From Chamaea fasciata (taxonomy: Eukaryota > Chordata > Aves > Passeriformes > Sylviidae), in NCBI GenBank assembly GCA_029207755.1, contig JARCOQ010000011.1:23339212-23403211 (forward strand): a stretch of 64,000 nt of DNA, in the 5' to 3' direction. Positions 25,724 to 37,032 of this stretch are shown here, in pieces. Within the stretch, counting starts at the first letter, position 1. Each line of letters opens with the position of its first letter. The translations under genes were made by a program, and so were the position numbers. Under the pieces are notes generated by a model. The model saw only the letters and a list, made by a program, of their open reading frames with translations, was not told the origin of the DNA and ran no database searches.

Positions 25724-25762
25724 CAGGTGACAACAGGTGACAACAGGTGACACCAGGTGATG
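25724..25762. repeat. 10-bp tandem repeat, four copies
   Basis: The unit 'acaggtgaca' (variant 'ccaggtga') repeats about four times. A short local duplication. Confidence 0.85.
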
Positions 25763-26105
25763 GATTTGCCGGGTGAGTTTGGGGTTGTAGGGCTGGGGAG
25801 GTGATACAATCTTAGGTGAGGCCAGCCTGTAATGAGCCCCAGGAAGGTGTATCAAGTTGTGAGGGTGTCCAGCACTTCTCAGAATGGCTTAGAATAATTG
25901 CAAGACAAATTGTTTTTTTGTGAAAAACAAGAGGTTTTAATAAATGACAAAATAACAAACGGTACAAAACCAAAACCAGAAGCTGTGCTCAGGAGCAGGA
26001 AAGCCCCTTGCACCTAGCTAAGGCACCCCAAAAAGCACAGAGCAAACTCGGAACTCAAACTTTCTAGCCCATCTTCGTTATGTGTTCAGAGGTAAACTGA
26101 AACTC
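25763..26105. other. Unclassified, possibly LTR-derived sequence
   Basis: There is a TTTTAATAAATG segment at about 25935, followed by 'acaaaataacaaacgg', but edges and orientation cannot be fixed. Treated as unclassified. Confidence 0.3.
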
Positions 26106-26106
26106 T

Positions 26107-26112
26107 TTTTCC

Positions 26113-26155
<43 letters not shown>

Positions 26156-26250
26156 TCTATTTATTTTAAGGTCCCATTGATTTATTCATTATTTTAAGGT
26201 CATGCTGCTTTCTTTCTTGCTTGCTTTCTTTCTTTCTTGGTCCTATTGTT

Positions 26251-26289
<39 letters not shown>

Positions 26290-26395
26290 CTTGTTATCTA
26301 TTTTTAGGTCCCACTGCTTTATTTATTTAATTAATTTTAAGGTCCTGCTGTTCTCGTTTATTCATTCACTTATTTATTTAAAAGCAGAAGGAGCA
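26107..26395. repeat. Compound (TTTA)n array with an interspersed AAGGTCC motif
   Basis: Perfect TTTA runs at 26115-26165 and 26249-26290 are separated by a recurring phrase of the type 'tttaaggtcc.att/ctg'. That phrase is seen near 26166, 26194, 26238 (shortened), 26303 and 26335. A TTTC/TTGC run lies at 26208-26238. The arrangement is a higher-order repeat, not just a microsatellite. Confidence 0.85.
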
Positions 26396-29300
26396 GCATA
26401 TCTCCCATCTTTGAGAGGTTTGCCTGGGATCAGGGCTCCTTGCAAGAAGGATTTTTTGCATTCCCCAAAGGGGAGGAAGGGGCACTTGTCAGCTGCAAGA
26501 TTAGCAATGCAATCACCCGGTGTTCTAAGTAATAGGAGAGGTTCTGGAACATGAAAACAAATTAAGCCTTGCCATGGATGAGAAAGCCTTACCTGAAAAT
26601 TCTGTTGTGTATTTAGAGCTTAGCAACAGATGCTGCACCTGGAAAAAAGGAATTCACAGAGAGGTACAGAGCTGCCTCTGCACCTTCCCCCAGACTGCTC
26701 CAAAACTCACAATAATTGCAAATTCACTTCCAGCAGAAGGAACCTGTACAAGCACCAATAAGCAAAGGGAAACAGCTTTTCCTTGTTTCTGAAATGAACA
26801 CAGATATTGAGGTTTAATTGGCACTGGATTACAGCGAGTTTTGATAACAACAAAGCTTGCTCCTATTTGGGTTTAGTGCCTGGGTGTAGGATTTTTTTAT
26901 TTATTTATTTCAAACTGATTCTTGAAACCTTGAATTTGTTAGAATAGGAAAAGCAGCAGTTCTCTTTATTGCTGTTTTCTGCTTGAAGAAATAAAATTGA
27001 AAGACATTTCTATCAATGTTTCTACATCAGAAGAGACAGAAAAAAACACCTTTTTTTTTGAGAGTTTTAAAATCCTATTTTTAAATAAATCCTATTTTCC
27101 TTCATAGGCAACTTGGTTGTCCCTGACATTAGCAGCATTCAAAAATTATTTCCAACAAAACTGAAAGTCTTCAGGTATAACAGCCATACACTGTTGATAA
27201 TTGGATTATGTCTTGGACTCTCTTTTAGGAAAGAGAGAGGGAAAACTCTTTTTTATGAACTAGGCCTACAATGGATTAAACCTCAAGGCTGGGCTTAAGG
27301 AGGATGGAGCTGTGGCAGGTGAAGCTTTTATCATCCTCACAAAAGATAAGGGCACGCAGGGGAGAAAGGGTGAGGAGGTGAGATACCCACAAATCAGGCT
27401 CCAAACACACCACCTTTCAAAAAATTGTATTTCTTACTGCAAGGAAAGAGACAGACCTCATCAAGCGATTTTTCTCTATATTTAAATATCTTATTATGAT
27501 TTTTTTTTCCAAAATAACTTTCCAGAGCTATATTTTACTGAAACTCTTTACAAAGCCCATTTATTTCTAATGACATTAAAAAAAAAAAAAAAAAAAAAAA
27601 AGTGAATTGTGAGCAGCATGCTCAGTTTATTAATCTTTTCCAAAAGAGTCAGGGTAGAAGTGCAAACATTGGTACCTTAGGCTAAGAAAGTTTGGTCCAA
27701 AATATTCCAGACAAGGTGTCCTGCAGCAGGTTTTGGAGCTGGTTTTTTTGGTCAATTTCCCCTTGATATTGAGTGCATTGTAGATAAAAATGTTCCAGCA
27801 GAACAAACTGCATTTCCCACTCTTATCTTAAATAAATAAGATAATAACAGGTGATATTAGAGCAACCCTCTCTCTTTGGTGGGGCTTTCCCTGGATAAAT
27901 GTCCTCATATCCCTGTGCTGATCAGGTGTCAAATCTGTGCTCTCACCTCCTCTTGCCTGCTTTGGGTGGGTAAAATGGACAGAAAGCAAAGAAGGTTCCA
28001 TTTGCAGTAAAAAAAAACCTGCCCAGGGAATGTTCCATCAACTTGCACTCAGCACAAGACAGGAGTTTTATACAAAGCTTGTTGTGAACAAGAAGTTTTA
28101 TTTATTTGTACATTTTATTCAAGTTTAAAAAATCCACCAGAGATAATCCACCAGAGAAAATCCACCAACATTACAAATGTAGGAATTTCTGTTCATAAAA
28201 TAATGGTTCTGATCTCTTTGTCCCTATCACAGTAAGAATTCCCAGAGATTCGGGCAATTTATTAAAGCTCATATTTGAGCCATCAAATGCTGATTTCCAA
28301 GTTCCTCCTTGTGAGGTGTCCCAGGAAACCACAGCAAAGTCAGAGCTGTCCCTCTCACCAGACTCCAGCTGGAGGTAAAGTATTTTCTGCTCTCTCTGCA
28401 GAGTGGGAAGCAAATCCTGGAGTAGATTTGTCCTCTGTTGTCCAAGCGAGAGGAATTCTGCATTTCCCTGACAGCACAAGGCACAGAGGTGATGCTCAGA
28501 GGTGTTTGTTCAGCACCTGTGAGAGCAGAGACTTCATCTCTCTGAAATCTCTCCTCCCTTCCTGTGCTCTAGGCAGCTCCAAAACAGCTCTGCTCTTTTA
28601 TTTTGTGCTTTCTAAATAATATCTAAGAGGCAGATAGCCCGTAAAGAGGTAATTCGATGTTTTGCTTTAAGTGTGCATCATTTTCCCTTTCTGTTGTGAC
28701 ATTGATTTATGTATTATGCCCGAAATAGAAAATGTGTATGGAAAGAGCAGCAGCATCCCACACAAAACCACTCAGTTCAGGCATTCCTTAGCCTGGAAAG
28801 TCACTCACAGGATTCTAAATCACATCACAGCAGTTTTTGCTCTTAGAAGAGAAGATTTTGCTCATTACAACAGAAGATTCTATTTTTTCCCACCGTTTCC
28901 TGCCACCTTCAACTGACCCAGTTCTCATTGCCCTGTAATATAGTCATTAAATATTGAGTAAATATACTCCGATCCTTGATTTTTTATTAATTGCCACTGA
29001 TTGAAGATTTTTTAAAATCAGGTGGTTATTCCTAAGCAGATGGGGAAAAAAAAAAAACAACCTTTTATACCACAATCCAATTCTGGGTGCTGCCCTTGAG
29101 GCCCCCTGGCTGTGGCACATCTGTTTGAGCATCCACAGGACAAGTTTGGGATTGTCCCTCCAGCAAAAAAAAAAAGAAACAACTTTGAGAGGTTTGTGGG
29201 TTTTTTGTCAACATAAAAATCCATGTTCTTCTTCCCACACACAGAGAACAATTTTCCTGACCCAGGGATCTTCAGCAGAGCTGCCCAAACACAGCCAGCC

Positions 29301-30300
29301 TGGGGAGGTTGGACACTCAAGGAACAAGAAATTGGATGTTTCTGTCTCTCAGCAAAACCTCCTGGTGAGCAGCCACGAGGCCTCCACTGGAAAAGGCTCT
29401 GAGCACAACAGGGGTGTGGAATGAGGGAGTCCAAGCTCTTCTTCACAAAGTAAAAAATCACCAGGGTATGGGGGAAAAAATAATGTAATCCCTCATTTTA
29501 TCTTTTTTATAGTTTTTTTTTTAATCTGGTTTATAACCAGATTCCTGCTTCCCATTGAATGCTGCAGCTCCCTGGAGGAACAGAGCGAAACAAAGTGAAA
29601 AAATGTTCTATACTAAACTATTTTGTGGAACTAACTACTAAATTAACCTGATTTTTGCAGAGGAAGAACTAAATAACTGACAGGAGGCCGGGGAGAGGGA
29701 AGGACGTTGTTTTGCTGATAATTTAACGTTTTAGGAAGCCGAGGTGGGGAGCTGTGCCCTGCTGCTGTGAGGGGTGAGGTGGATGGGCAGACAGATCACA
29801 GCTCTTTGTTAAACAAGCACTAAAATCCACCAAGGAGTTGCCTGGTTCTTGTAGGTGTTGCAGGGGGTAAAAGTCTGTTTACTTCTCCAGTTGCCTCTAA
29901 TGAGCCTTTTCTGTAGTTTAGGGGAGCTTTGCTTCACCCGGTGTCTCTACAGATATTTTTATTACGGTTTTTTTTCTTTTTGTAGATGTATTTCTTTAGA
30001 GCAGAGCGTGGCTCCTTCCCTTCTCCTTTCTGCCTGTTCCTCCGGCGCCCCTCCTGCCAGCAGCCACAAATTTCCACTTCTCCTTCTCCTCTCCATTTCC
30101 TCCTGCTCCTCTCAGTTTTTGTCACCCTTTGCTCCTGTTCACTGTGGTGGTTCTTGATTCCTGCCAGCTTCACCAGTTGTTGTTACCATCGAGAATTTTC
30201 CATGCTTTTCCTGGGAGCAGGAGGGCCAGGAAGAACCTCTTGGTTTGCTTTTTGCCTCTCACTGCAGTGGGTTGGCAAAATCTTTATTTTGCCGGAAAAT
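26396..30300. other. Long single-copy stretch with small simple repeats
   Basis: A poly(A) lies at about 27578-27601 and a threefold 14-bp repeat ('atccaccagagata' type) at 28131-28166. A pyrimidine-rich stretch lies at about 30000-30120. No gene is supported. The 147- and 114-codon frames at 28.3-29.5 kb have no known domain. Confidence 0.4.
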
Positions 30301-30304
30301 TGAG

Positions 30305-30582
30305 GGACTTTGGACAAGGGAGTTCTAGGAGTGACAGGAAAAGGGGGAAGAGCTTCAAACCGATGGAGGGCAGGGTTAGGTGGGGTATTAAGGAGAAATT
30401 GTTCCCTGGGAGGATGGGGAGGGGCTGGGATGGAATTCCCAGAGAAGCTGTGGCTGCACCTGGATCCCTGGCAATGTCCAAGGCCAGGTTGGATGGGGTT
30501 TGGGATAGTGGAAGGTGTCCTGCCCATGGCAGGGGTTTTAATTTCCCTTCCATCCCAAACCATTCCGTGTCTCTGTGACCAT
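30305..30582 (+). mobile_element. CR1 LINE 3' region
   Basis: The phrases 'gagtgacaggaaaaggggga'-type, 'gagaagctgtggctgc', 'caaggccaggttggatgggg' and 'gtggaaggtgtcctgcc' are in standard CR1 order, ending near 'aaaccattccgtgtctctg', the decayed terminal repeats. It resembles the copy at 47.9 kb and probably belongs to the same subfamily. Confidence 0.93.
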
Positions 30583-31785
30583 GAGTAACTAGTAAATAGG
30601 ATATGAGAGAGGGGACAGCACAGAGAGGGGACAGCACAGAGGTGACAATAAACTGTCAGAGATGTTCTTACATCTTACATATCTTCTTACAGAGGCAAAT
30701 TTGTGTCCGGGAGATATTTTTGTGAGGGTTTCCCTACGTTAAAAAGGAACTGCATTACATGAACCGATCCCGTGTTATGCTCAGAAAAGCTGAATTTAAA
30801 AGGCGCTGGATGTAGCAATTGGCACCATTCCTGACTGATGTTGTGTTAATGCCATATGAATAATTCCATTCCCTGTGCCGTGGTGCTGCACAGCTCCTGG
30901 TCAGGGACAGCTCAGCACAACAGTTCAAGAACAGTTCAGCAGAAATTGGTTTTAAAGAAATTTACCAACTTATGTGGTGCAGGTATATTTTTATTATTAT
31001 TATTCTTTTTTAATCTCTATATTTGTATCTGTATCTTTATCTATGTTTACAACTCGTTCCACCCCAGAGAAATGGTGTTTCTCCATAAAACAGCACTGGA
31101 AGCAGTTTCCTTTCAACTCACAAGTGTCTTAGAGGTGTTTTAGAAAGCAGATGTTTCTAAAACACTCCCAAGTTTCAGCCTCGTGGAGAAAATACTCCTT
31201 AATAATTCGGGTTGGAACAATAAAAACCAGATGAGAGTGATCCCTTCCCATAAAAAATTCCAGACAACCACAAGTGCAACCCATAAGAGGAAATGCTGAA
31301 ATGCTTTTGAACCCTGTGCTACCTTCTGGTGGTTTTTACTACATGTCATCCCGGATATTTCCCCTGTACTTAGTGCTGCAATTAATAAAAATCCCCCTCT
31401 AAAGGTAACGAGGTGTCAGCTCCACCTCCAGTCGAGACTGTCTGTTGATTAAAAATTACTTCACAACCACATTAAGCTGCAAAGAACAACTCAAAAAAAA
31501 AAATTAAAAAAAAAAATCATAAGCCTGAGCCACGCACTGCCAGCCCCCATAGATTTAAATTTAATTAAATGAGGAAACTGCAGGACTCTTTTTTGCTCAC
31601 ACTGAAGATTCCCAGAGCTATCCCAGGAGCTGTGCTCAGTTATTGCAAGGCACGGGCTCAGCTTGGAATATTGTTTGATCATTAAAGCTGCCAGTCCCTC
31701 CCGGTGAGGTCTGGCAGCCAAAATACCAGGGAAATGAAAGGCCTTGGCCCTGCACTGGAACTGTCCTGAGGATGTGTAGCCCTGG
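30583..31785. other. Single-copy sequence
   Basis: A 16-bp unit ('agagaggggacagcac') is duplicated at 30607-30638. ATT and AT-rich bits lie at 30985-31035, and A runs at 31493-31516. No gene is supported. Confidence 0.4.
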
Positions 31786-31789
31786 TTCC

Positions 31790-32080
31790 GTGCCTGAGAT
31801 GTTTTGGTTTCCTGAAATTCTTTTCCCAGAAAATTTTCTGTAAACAAGAGAAATGTTTTTGTAGTTGTAACTGTTATTCATTCCTTTTCCCAGGAGAGAC
31901 TTCTTCTTGATGTCCCTCTGCTCTGACCAATGTGAGTGAAGAGATTTTGCCTTTGTTTCACCAATCAAATTGGTCTGTGTGGAAGAGTACAAAAGGGAGA
32001 CACATCCCAAAAATAAAGGAGCCATTGTCAACCTTCTGAATCTCGGAGTCTGTGTCATTGTGGTGCAAAACAGCGTCAAG
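31790..32080 (+). mobile_element. Solo LTR-like element with promoter and poly(A) signals
   Basis: Signals are in LTR order: CCAAT boxes at about 31928 and 31960, a degenerate TATA-like 'gtacaaaag' near 31987, then AATAAA at 32012-32017 and a T/G-rich end 'gagtctgtgtcattg'. The wording fits a songbird retroviral LTR, but I could not fix the edges or find a target duplication. It may extend left to about 31700. No internal retroviral sequence is seen. Confidence 0.55.
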
Positions 32081-32734
32081 GACGCAGGGCTGGGATCGAA
32101 TCAGCTCAGCCATTTCCCACCAGGCAGACAATTGTTTGGGAGGTGAAACCCAACCCTGAGGTGCGGCTGTTTTGGGAGGTGTTGACCATCCACCTGCTCC
32201 TGGGTGCAGCAGAGCCCTTCCTTTCCTGACACCAAAAACGTGGGGTTATCAAAGTGTGGATCTGGAAATGGGGCTGTTTTCTCCCTTTAAAACTGTCATG
32301 GCATGTCCTGGATCCATGGGAGGTCATACCCCACTTCCTCTTGCTCCCCAAACATGGGAGAATGCTTCCTGTGCTCCCAGAAAAATCTCGTATTTTTCCC
32401 ACAAAGTAGAAGAAAGAACCGGACATCGCTTCCTAACCCCTGCAAATAATTTGCCATCCTTTGAAGTATGGAATTATTCATCTGACATTTCATCTTGTCT
32501 ATCTACCAGCACCCCCAAGAAAAATGTAACGACTTTAAGGCCAGTTTTCTATTTTTATTTTTAGCTTTAAATTTGTAGGTTTTCCCTTCTGAAAGACAAA
32601 TTAGGAATTAAAGGAGCCTGCAGAACAAGCTGAGAATATTCTATGTGATAGCAGTAATGCACAAAGATGAACATGAAAATGTCATCAGCCTCATTGCCAC
32701 ACACCTTCTTGACAATTGGGGTTTTTTTTTTCAG
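32081..32734. other. Single-copy sequence
   Basis: No gene or repeat is recognised. Confidence 0.4.
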
Positions 32735-32857
32735 AAAAAGTGGTTTATGGTGTTGGAGAGAGAAAGAAAAACAGGCTGAGGAAATGAGAAGAGAGAAAGA
32801 AAGGAGAGAGCTGGACAAACAGACCTCCCCTGTGCCTCTTCCTCACTCCAGAAAAAG
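32735..32857 (+). other. Candidate symmetric cassette exon, 123 nt, unproven
   Basis: A T run and 'ttttcag' directly precede this segment, and 'aaaaag/gtaacg' follows, so both splice signals are good. The length is 123 nt. Read in the frame that is open throughout, it starts and ends in the same phase (41 codons, symmetric). The predicted peptide has a charged, coiled-coil-like run EKQAEEMRREKERRELDKQ and then a proline/serine tail. I cannot match it to a known protein. The purine-rich low-complexity DNA would give a charged peptide by chance, so this could easily be a decoy. No partner exon was found. Confidence 0.2.
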
Positions 32858-33535
32858 GTAACGCTTGTCTTGGAACTGCTGAATTTTTTAAACTGGCCTG
32901 GTCCGTCTGTGAGGAACTGTCCTTTTGAGCAAACACTGTGACTTTTGCAGATTAAAGGCCAAACCATGTGTTCATGAATTTTAATGTACACAAAACCAGC
33001 CTTTTCTTGGTTTATTTGTTTCCTTCCCCTGTTTTTTAGATCTTCCTTGACTTTGTTGTGTGGGGCGAAGGGCAGAGGAGCAGAATGGCCAAAGGGTAAA
33101 GCTGCAGCTTGCTGGAACATGTGTTTTCATCTCCTGCTGAATCTTATCCTCCATGCTCTAAAGAGATCACATTTACAACAAAGAGACCTGAGAGACTCGG
33201 ACCAAATCAGCACCTGGAGCAGAGCTTTCTCCAAGCCACCACTAATAGAAAAGGAATGGGAAATGAGATTATCCCCGCTGCTCTTCACAGGTTTCTCTGA
33301 ATCTGCTGAAGTTTGTGCTTCTGCTGCAGCAGTGATCATTAATAACACTCATTTTCAGGCCATTTTTAACTTCCTTCCAGGGATGGAGTTAAACACATCT
33401 GACTGTTTGCTCCCTGGGGAGGAGGCAGAGGGAGGCAGAGCTCTCAGAGATGCTCTGGGGTGGGTGTGGTGCTGCCAGCTCCATCCCAATTAACCTCAGC
33501 CAGCACCCAGGCCAAGGTGACCTGGCAGAGCAGCT
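32858..33535. other. Single-copy sequence
   Basis: A 169-codon plus-strand frame (32984-33493) overlaps a 129-codon minus-strand frame and has no recognisable domain. It is not called as a gene. Confidence 0.4.
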
Positions 33536-33796
33536 CCTGTGGCTCAGCACTATCCCATATTCCCAAAAACTCCACACTAACACACGTGGCAAAAAGCAGA
33601 GAGGGACCAGGATTATCCTGACTGTCTTCCGTTAATCCTTCACATGAATTTTCAGGCAGAATATTTGCATTTAATGGAATTTATATAGCAGATAACAGGA
33701 ATGTGACACTAATAGATAAGGAACCTATTGAAACATCAAGCAACAATAGCCAATTCTTAACAAAATGTGCTTTTTTTAAAGACGTGCTGCAGATAG
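33536..33796 (+). repeat. Left arm of a 260-bp inverted-repeat pair
   Basis: This segment is repeated in reverse complement at 37033-37287. By eye the inner 147 bases are about 90 percent identical, and the outer part from 33536 to 33596 is nearly identical. A stretch of about 45 bases in the middle (33597-33642) does not align. It carries a perfect POU octamer ATTTGCAT (33663-33670). It is not a recognised CR1 or LTR. It may be a dispersed repeat of unknown class. Confidence 0.85.
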
Positions 33797-34284
33797 GTTG
33801 GACTCGTGCCCAGCAGCAGCGGCAGGAGAACCTGACTTTCCCCTCTCTTCTGCCCTGTGGGCTCCTTGGACACAGAACCTGTTCCCAGCACGGTTTTTTT
33901 TGAGGCAGAGCTGATTTTGCAGAGTGACTCCCCTGCCCACATTTTCACTTTGGAAGCTCCCCTGCTCACTGATGGTGCTGACACACCAAAAGTGCCGTCT
34001 GCCCCTTGAGGAGCTGACGCCTGCCCTGTACATCCTTGTGAACAGCTCCTGTGGTAATGATAATTCCTGTGGTATTGGTAATTCCTTCCCAATCTCCCAT
34101 CCATCCCTGCCCTCTGGCAGTGGGAAGCCATTCCCTGTTTCCTGTTCCTCCATCCCTTGTCCCAAGTCTGTCCTCAGCTCCCTTGGAACCACTTTGTGTC
34201 CTGGGAGGCTGGTGTAAGTTACAAATGACAGTCTTTACGTCCTTCCTCCAGTCTTCTACCTCCATCTCTTCAGATATTCATATT
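33797..34284. other. Spacer inside the inverted repeat
   Basis: No gene. Overlapping frames of 97-138 codons on both strands are not supported by any domain. Confidence 0.4.
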
Positions 34285-34768
34285 TTGGTTTGTCGGATTG
34301 TCCCTTTTTCTGACCCAGAGACGGGGCAACTGAGAGGTGTTTTAAAAACTTTTATTCCATCTTCAGCCTCAAGTGAAGGGTGAGACAGTACAGATGTTAC
34401 AATTCGCACCATCACAATCAGACGCCAAACTATTTGCTAATTACAATACATTATAAGCAGTCTTTTGCCTATCAGCTTTTGCCACACAATGCTGCTAATG
34501 CCTCAAAGCCAAACCTCTAAAATTACCGCTCGTGGGTCCTTCTACAGTGCACCTTTCATAGCTCTATTTCTCCAAAGTATCTGGTCTATTTGCAAGGCCA
34601 TCATTTGAAACTTGTTTCCAGTTCCATTTCTCCCTCAACAACATCTGTCCTATTCCATGGCATTTCTAAGTCAGCATTTTTTATCTCAAAGTTTGCATAC
34701 AGATCCATACTACGTGAGTCTTCTGTCAGGCTTTGAGAATTCTCTACAAATCCATTTCCCACATTGGT
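34285..34768 (-). mobile_element. Solo LTR, ERVL-like, with 5-bp target duplication
   Basis: The element occupies 34290-34763 (474 bp) and is flanked by TTGGT on both sides (34285-34289 and 34764-34768). On the minus strand it begins TGTGGGAAATGG and ends CCGACAA, with an AATAAA signal opposite 34351-34356. Its 3' end has the same 'cctctc.gt.gccccgtc' phrase as the LTR at 54326-54727, and both start TGTGGGAA, so they are one family. A 5-bp duplication fits ERVL. No internal sequence remains. Confidence 0.88.
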
Positions 34769-35275
34769 CCAATCTCCAGTTGACACCAACAGAAACCTGC
34801 CTGGCTCCAGCAGAGCTCTGTGGGACGACTCCTCTGCTGGAGGAGCACTCGAGAGCACAGAGCCCTCCTGGCTGCCAGAGCCCAGCACCAGCACAGCAGC
34901 ACCCCTCAAGGGCTCTTCTTCAACAACCTCTTGAAATTTCTCTGCTGGGTCTTAGCAGCTGAGAGCTGAATTTATTCACACGCTCTCCTGGCTCCTGTTT
35001 GTCATCTTCGTTTCAGCACAGCATCGTATTGTCTGATTTTGTTGCCAGTCTAATACAGGCACAATTAATCTTGTTTCTACACTCTGCCCTGGGTTTTGTA
35101 TGAGTTCAGCCAGGTTTGGTCACAGGGAAATGCCAGGAACACACAGAGGAGTTGGGAAATTCCAAAATGTCCAGGCTTTAAGGAGAAACAGCAAGTGAGG
35201 ATGCACAGGAGCCCCGGTGCAGCTGGGATGCAGCAGCTGCATCCTGCAGCTCCCAGTGGGGAATCCAGTTATTTA
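34769..35275. other. Single-copy sequence
   Basis: No gene or repeat family recognised. Confidence 0.4.
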
Positions 35276-35628
35276 TCTGATTGATACAAAATTGATTCCA
35301 GGACACAAATCACTGAGGGGTTATTGACTCAGAATTGGTTCAATGACACAAATCATCGAGAAGTAATCAATTCAGAATTGATTCAGTGACACAAATCCCT
35401 GAGGGATGATCAACTCAGAATTGATTCAATGACACAAATCATCAAGAAATGATCAACTCAAAATTGATTCAGTGACACAAACCACTGGGGATGATCCATT
35501 CAGAATTGATTCAGTGACACAACTCATCGAGGGATGATGCAGTCAAAACTAATTCAATGATACAACTAATTGAGAAATAATCAATTCATAATTGATCCAA
35601 TCAGACAAGTCACTGAGGAATTGTTCAC
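35276..35628. repeat. 43-bp minisatellite, about eight copies
   Basis: The 'gacacaa' core starts at 35302, 35345, 35388, 35431, 35474, 35516, 35559 (as gatacaa) and 35604 (as gacaagt). The period is therefore 43, with one 42 and one 45. Each unit holds 'gacacaaatcat.gag' then 'gatcaactcagaattgattc'-like sequence. Copies are diverged, with the last two most so. One unit (35365-35383) is an imperfect palindrome with 9-bp arms. Confidence 0.95.
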
Positions 35629-35743
35629 ATCCTGTGGCTGCTCAGGTGTGAAAGCTCAGCCTGGGTGGAACACAGTTTTGGGGCATTATTTTAGAGCTTG
35701 TTAAGTGCTTTAAGTTTCAGACCTGAGATATCAAAGTGATTTT

Positions 35744-35827
35744 AATTTTGTTTTTTGGTTGTGGTTTTTTTGGGGTTTTTTTTTTGTTTTTTGTTTTTTG
35801 GGTGGTTTTTTTTTTTTTTTTTTTTTT
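35744..35827. repeat. T/G low-complexity tract
   Basis: T runs broken by G pairs and triplets end in a poly(T) of about 22 bases. The reading frames here are artefacts. Confidence 0.9.
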
Positions 35828-37032
35828 ATCCTGAAAAGGTTAAAAAGGTTAAAAAGAGAGAATATTAACCCCCACCCCATCCGCTTCCATGCAGGGAGCT
35901 GTTTCGGTTCTGTGAAGCTGATAAGGTTAAAGCTCTGTGTGTGTTGTCTCTTGTATTGCACTCCTGCATTCTGTTCATTGGAAAGGTTACACAGAATATA
36001 AATAAGTTTAATGAGAAAAAGACATTGTAAAACAAAGCAATGCAGGGCACTTGCTTTTAAATTACTTTTGCTCCTTGTTTCTGACACAAATAATGGCCAA
36101 GACACGATGCTCTTGCACAAATCATTTCCATTTCAATGAATCAGTGCTCACCAGCAGGACAATATTTACATCCTTGCTTGTTCTAGCAGCCCCTAGATTG
36201 CAAATATCACCTCGAAGCAGCAGCTAAGAAAAAAAAAAAAATCTTTTGAGAAGCTACAAAATGAAAAAGATTTTCTTGGCCAAGAGAGAGAAAAGTGGAG
36301 GGATGAACTCTAACATCTCTCATTTAGTGTGGAAGGACTAAGCAGGATTGTGCTGACTGGACAAAAATCACTTCCATTCAGTTCAGCCACCCAAACTATT
36401 TTGGTTCCAATTAAGCAGAGAAGAGAAAATGCAGAAAATTGGGCATAAAAACATTGACAAAAAGTACTGATTAGCTCAGCTCAAAAGGCCAGGATGAAAC
36501 GGCCCAGCTCCTCAAGGGCAGAAGAGAAAGCTGAACCTATATTTGGAAATGACGAGAACTATGGACTACAAGAACAGGATGGTTATATTTACTTTGGTTT
36601 TCACAGTTCTGTCTTAAAATATTTGGAGGGCAAGGCATAGGAAAGACTGCCAGCAAGAGATTCCATTTTACTGGGCGGTGATTTAGTTCCCTTATAGGAA
36701 AAAAAAAAAAAAAAAAAACCCACAAAACCAACAAACCAGTAAAAACCTTAAAAATAAAATAATTGTGGCCTTTGATCTCTCATTTTCCCTTTTGAGAAGC
36801 CATATAATCATTTTATAAAACAGAGCAACTGTTCTTTCATCCTTTCATTAGATCAGTTTATTCACTGTGCCAAGAGGGTGATGGAACCACAAGTGGAAAA
36901 GTGGTGGGAATTAGGAAATCGGTCTGTGTTACAAATTCCTTTGAGTCCATTGCTGAAGGCAGCCTGGCATCAGCCACCAGAGTATTTCTTCTGTCATACA
37001 AAAATGAGGGAATTCCCAGCTGGATCGATCCA
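35828..37032. other. Single-copy sequence
   Basis: A poly(A) lies at about 36229-36241 and another at about 36699-36718. No gene is supported. Confidence 0.4.

Noticed and set aside
25763..26105. Solo LTR on the minus or plus strand
   Set aside because: An AATAAA-like site exists, but no TG/CA edges, no duplication and no related copy in the window could be found.
28381..28490. Possible exon after a pyrimidine tract at 28381-28400
   Set aside because: Only the acceptor looks good. The donor is weak and the frame is not distinctive.
32984..33493. 169-codon plus-strand frame downstream of the candidate exon
   Set aside because: Overlapped by a minus-strand frame of 129 codons. Composition is ordinary and no domain is seen.
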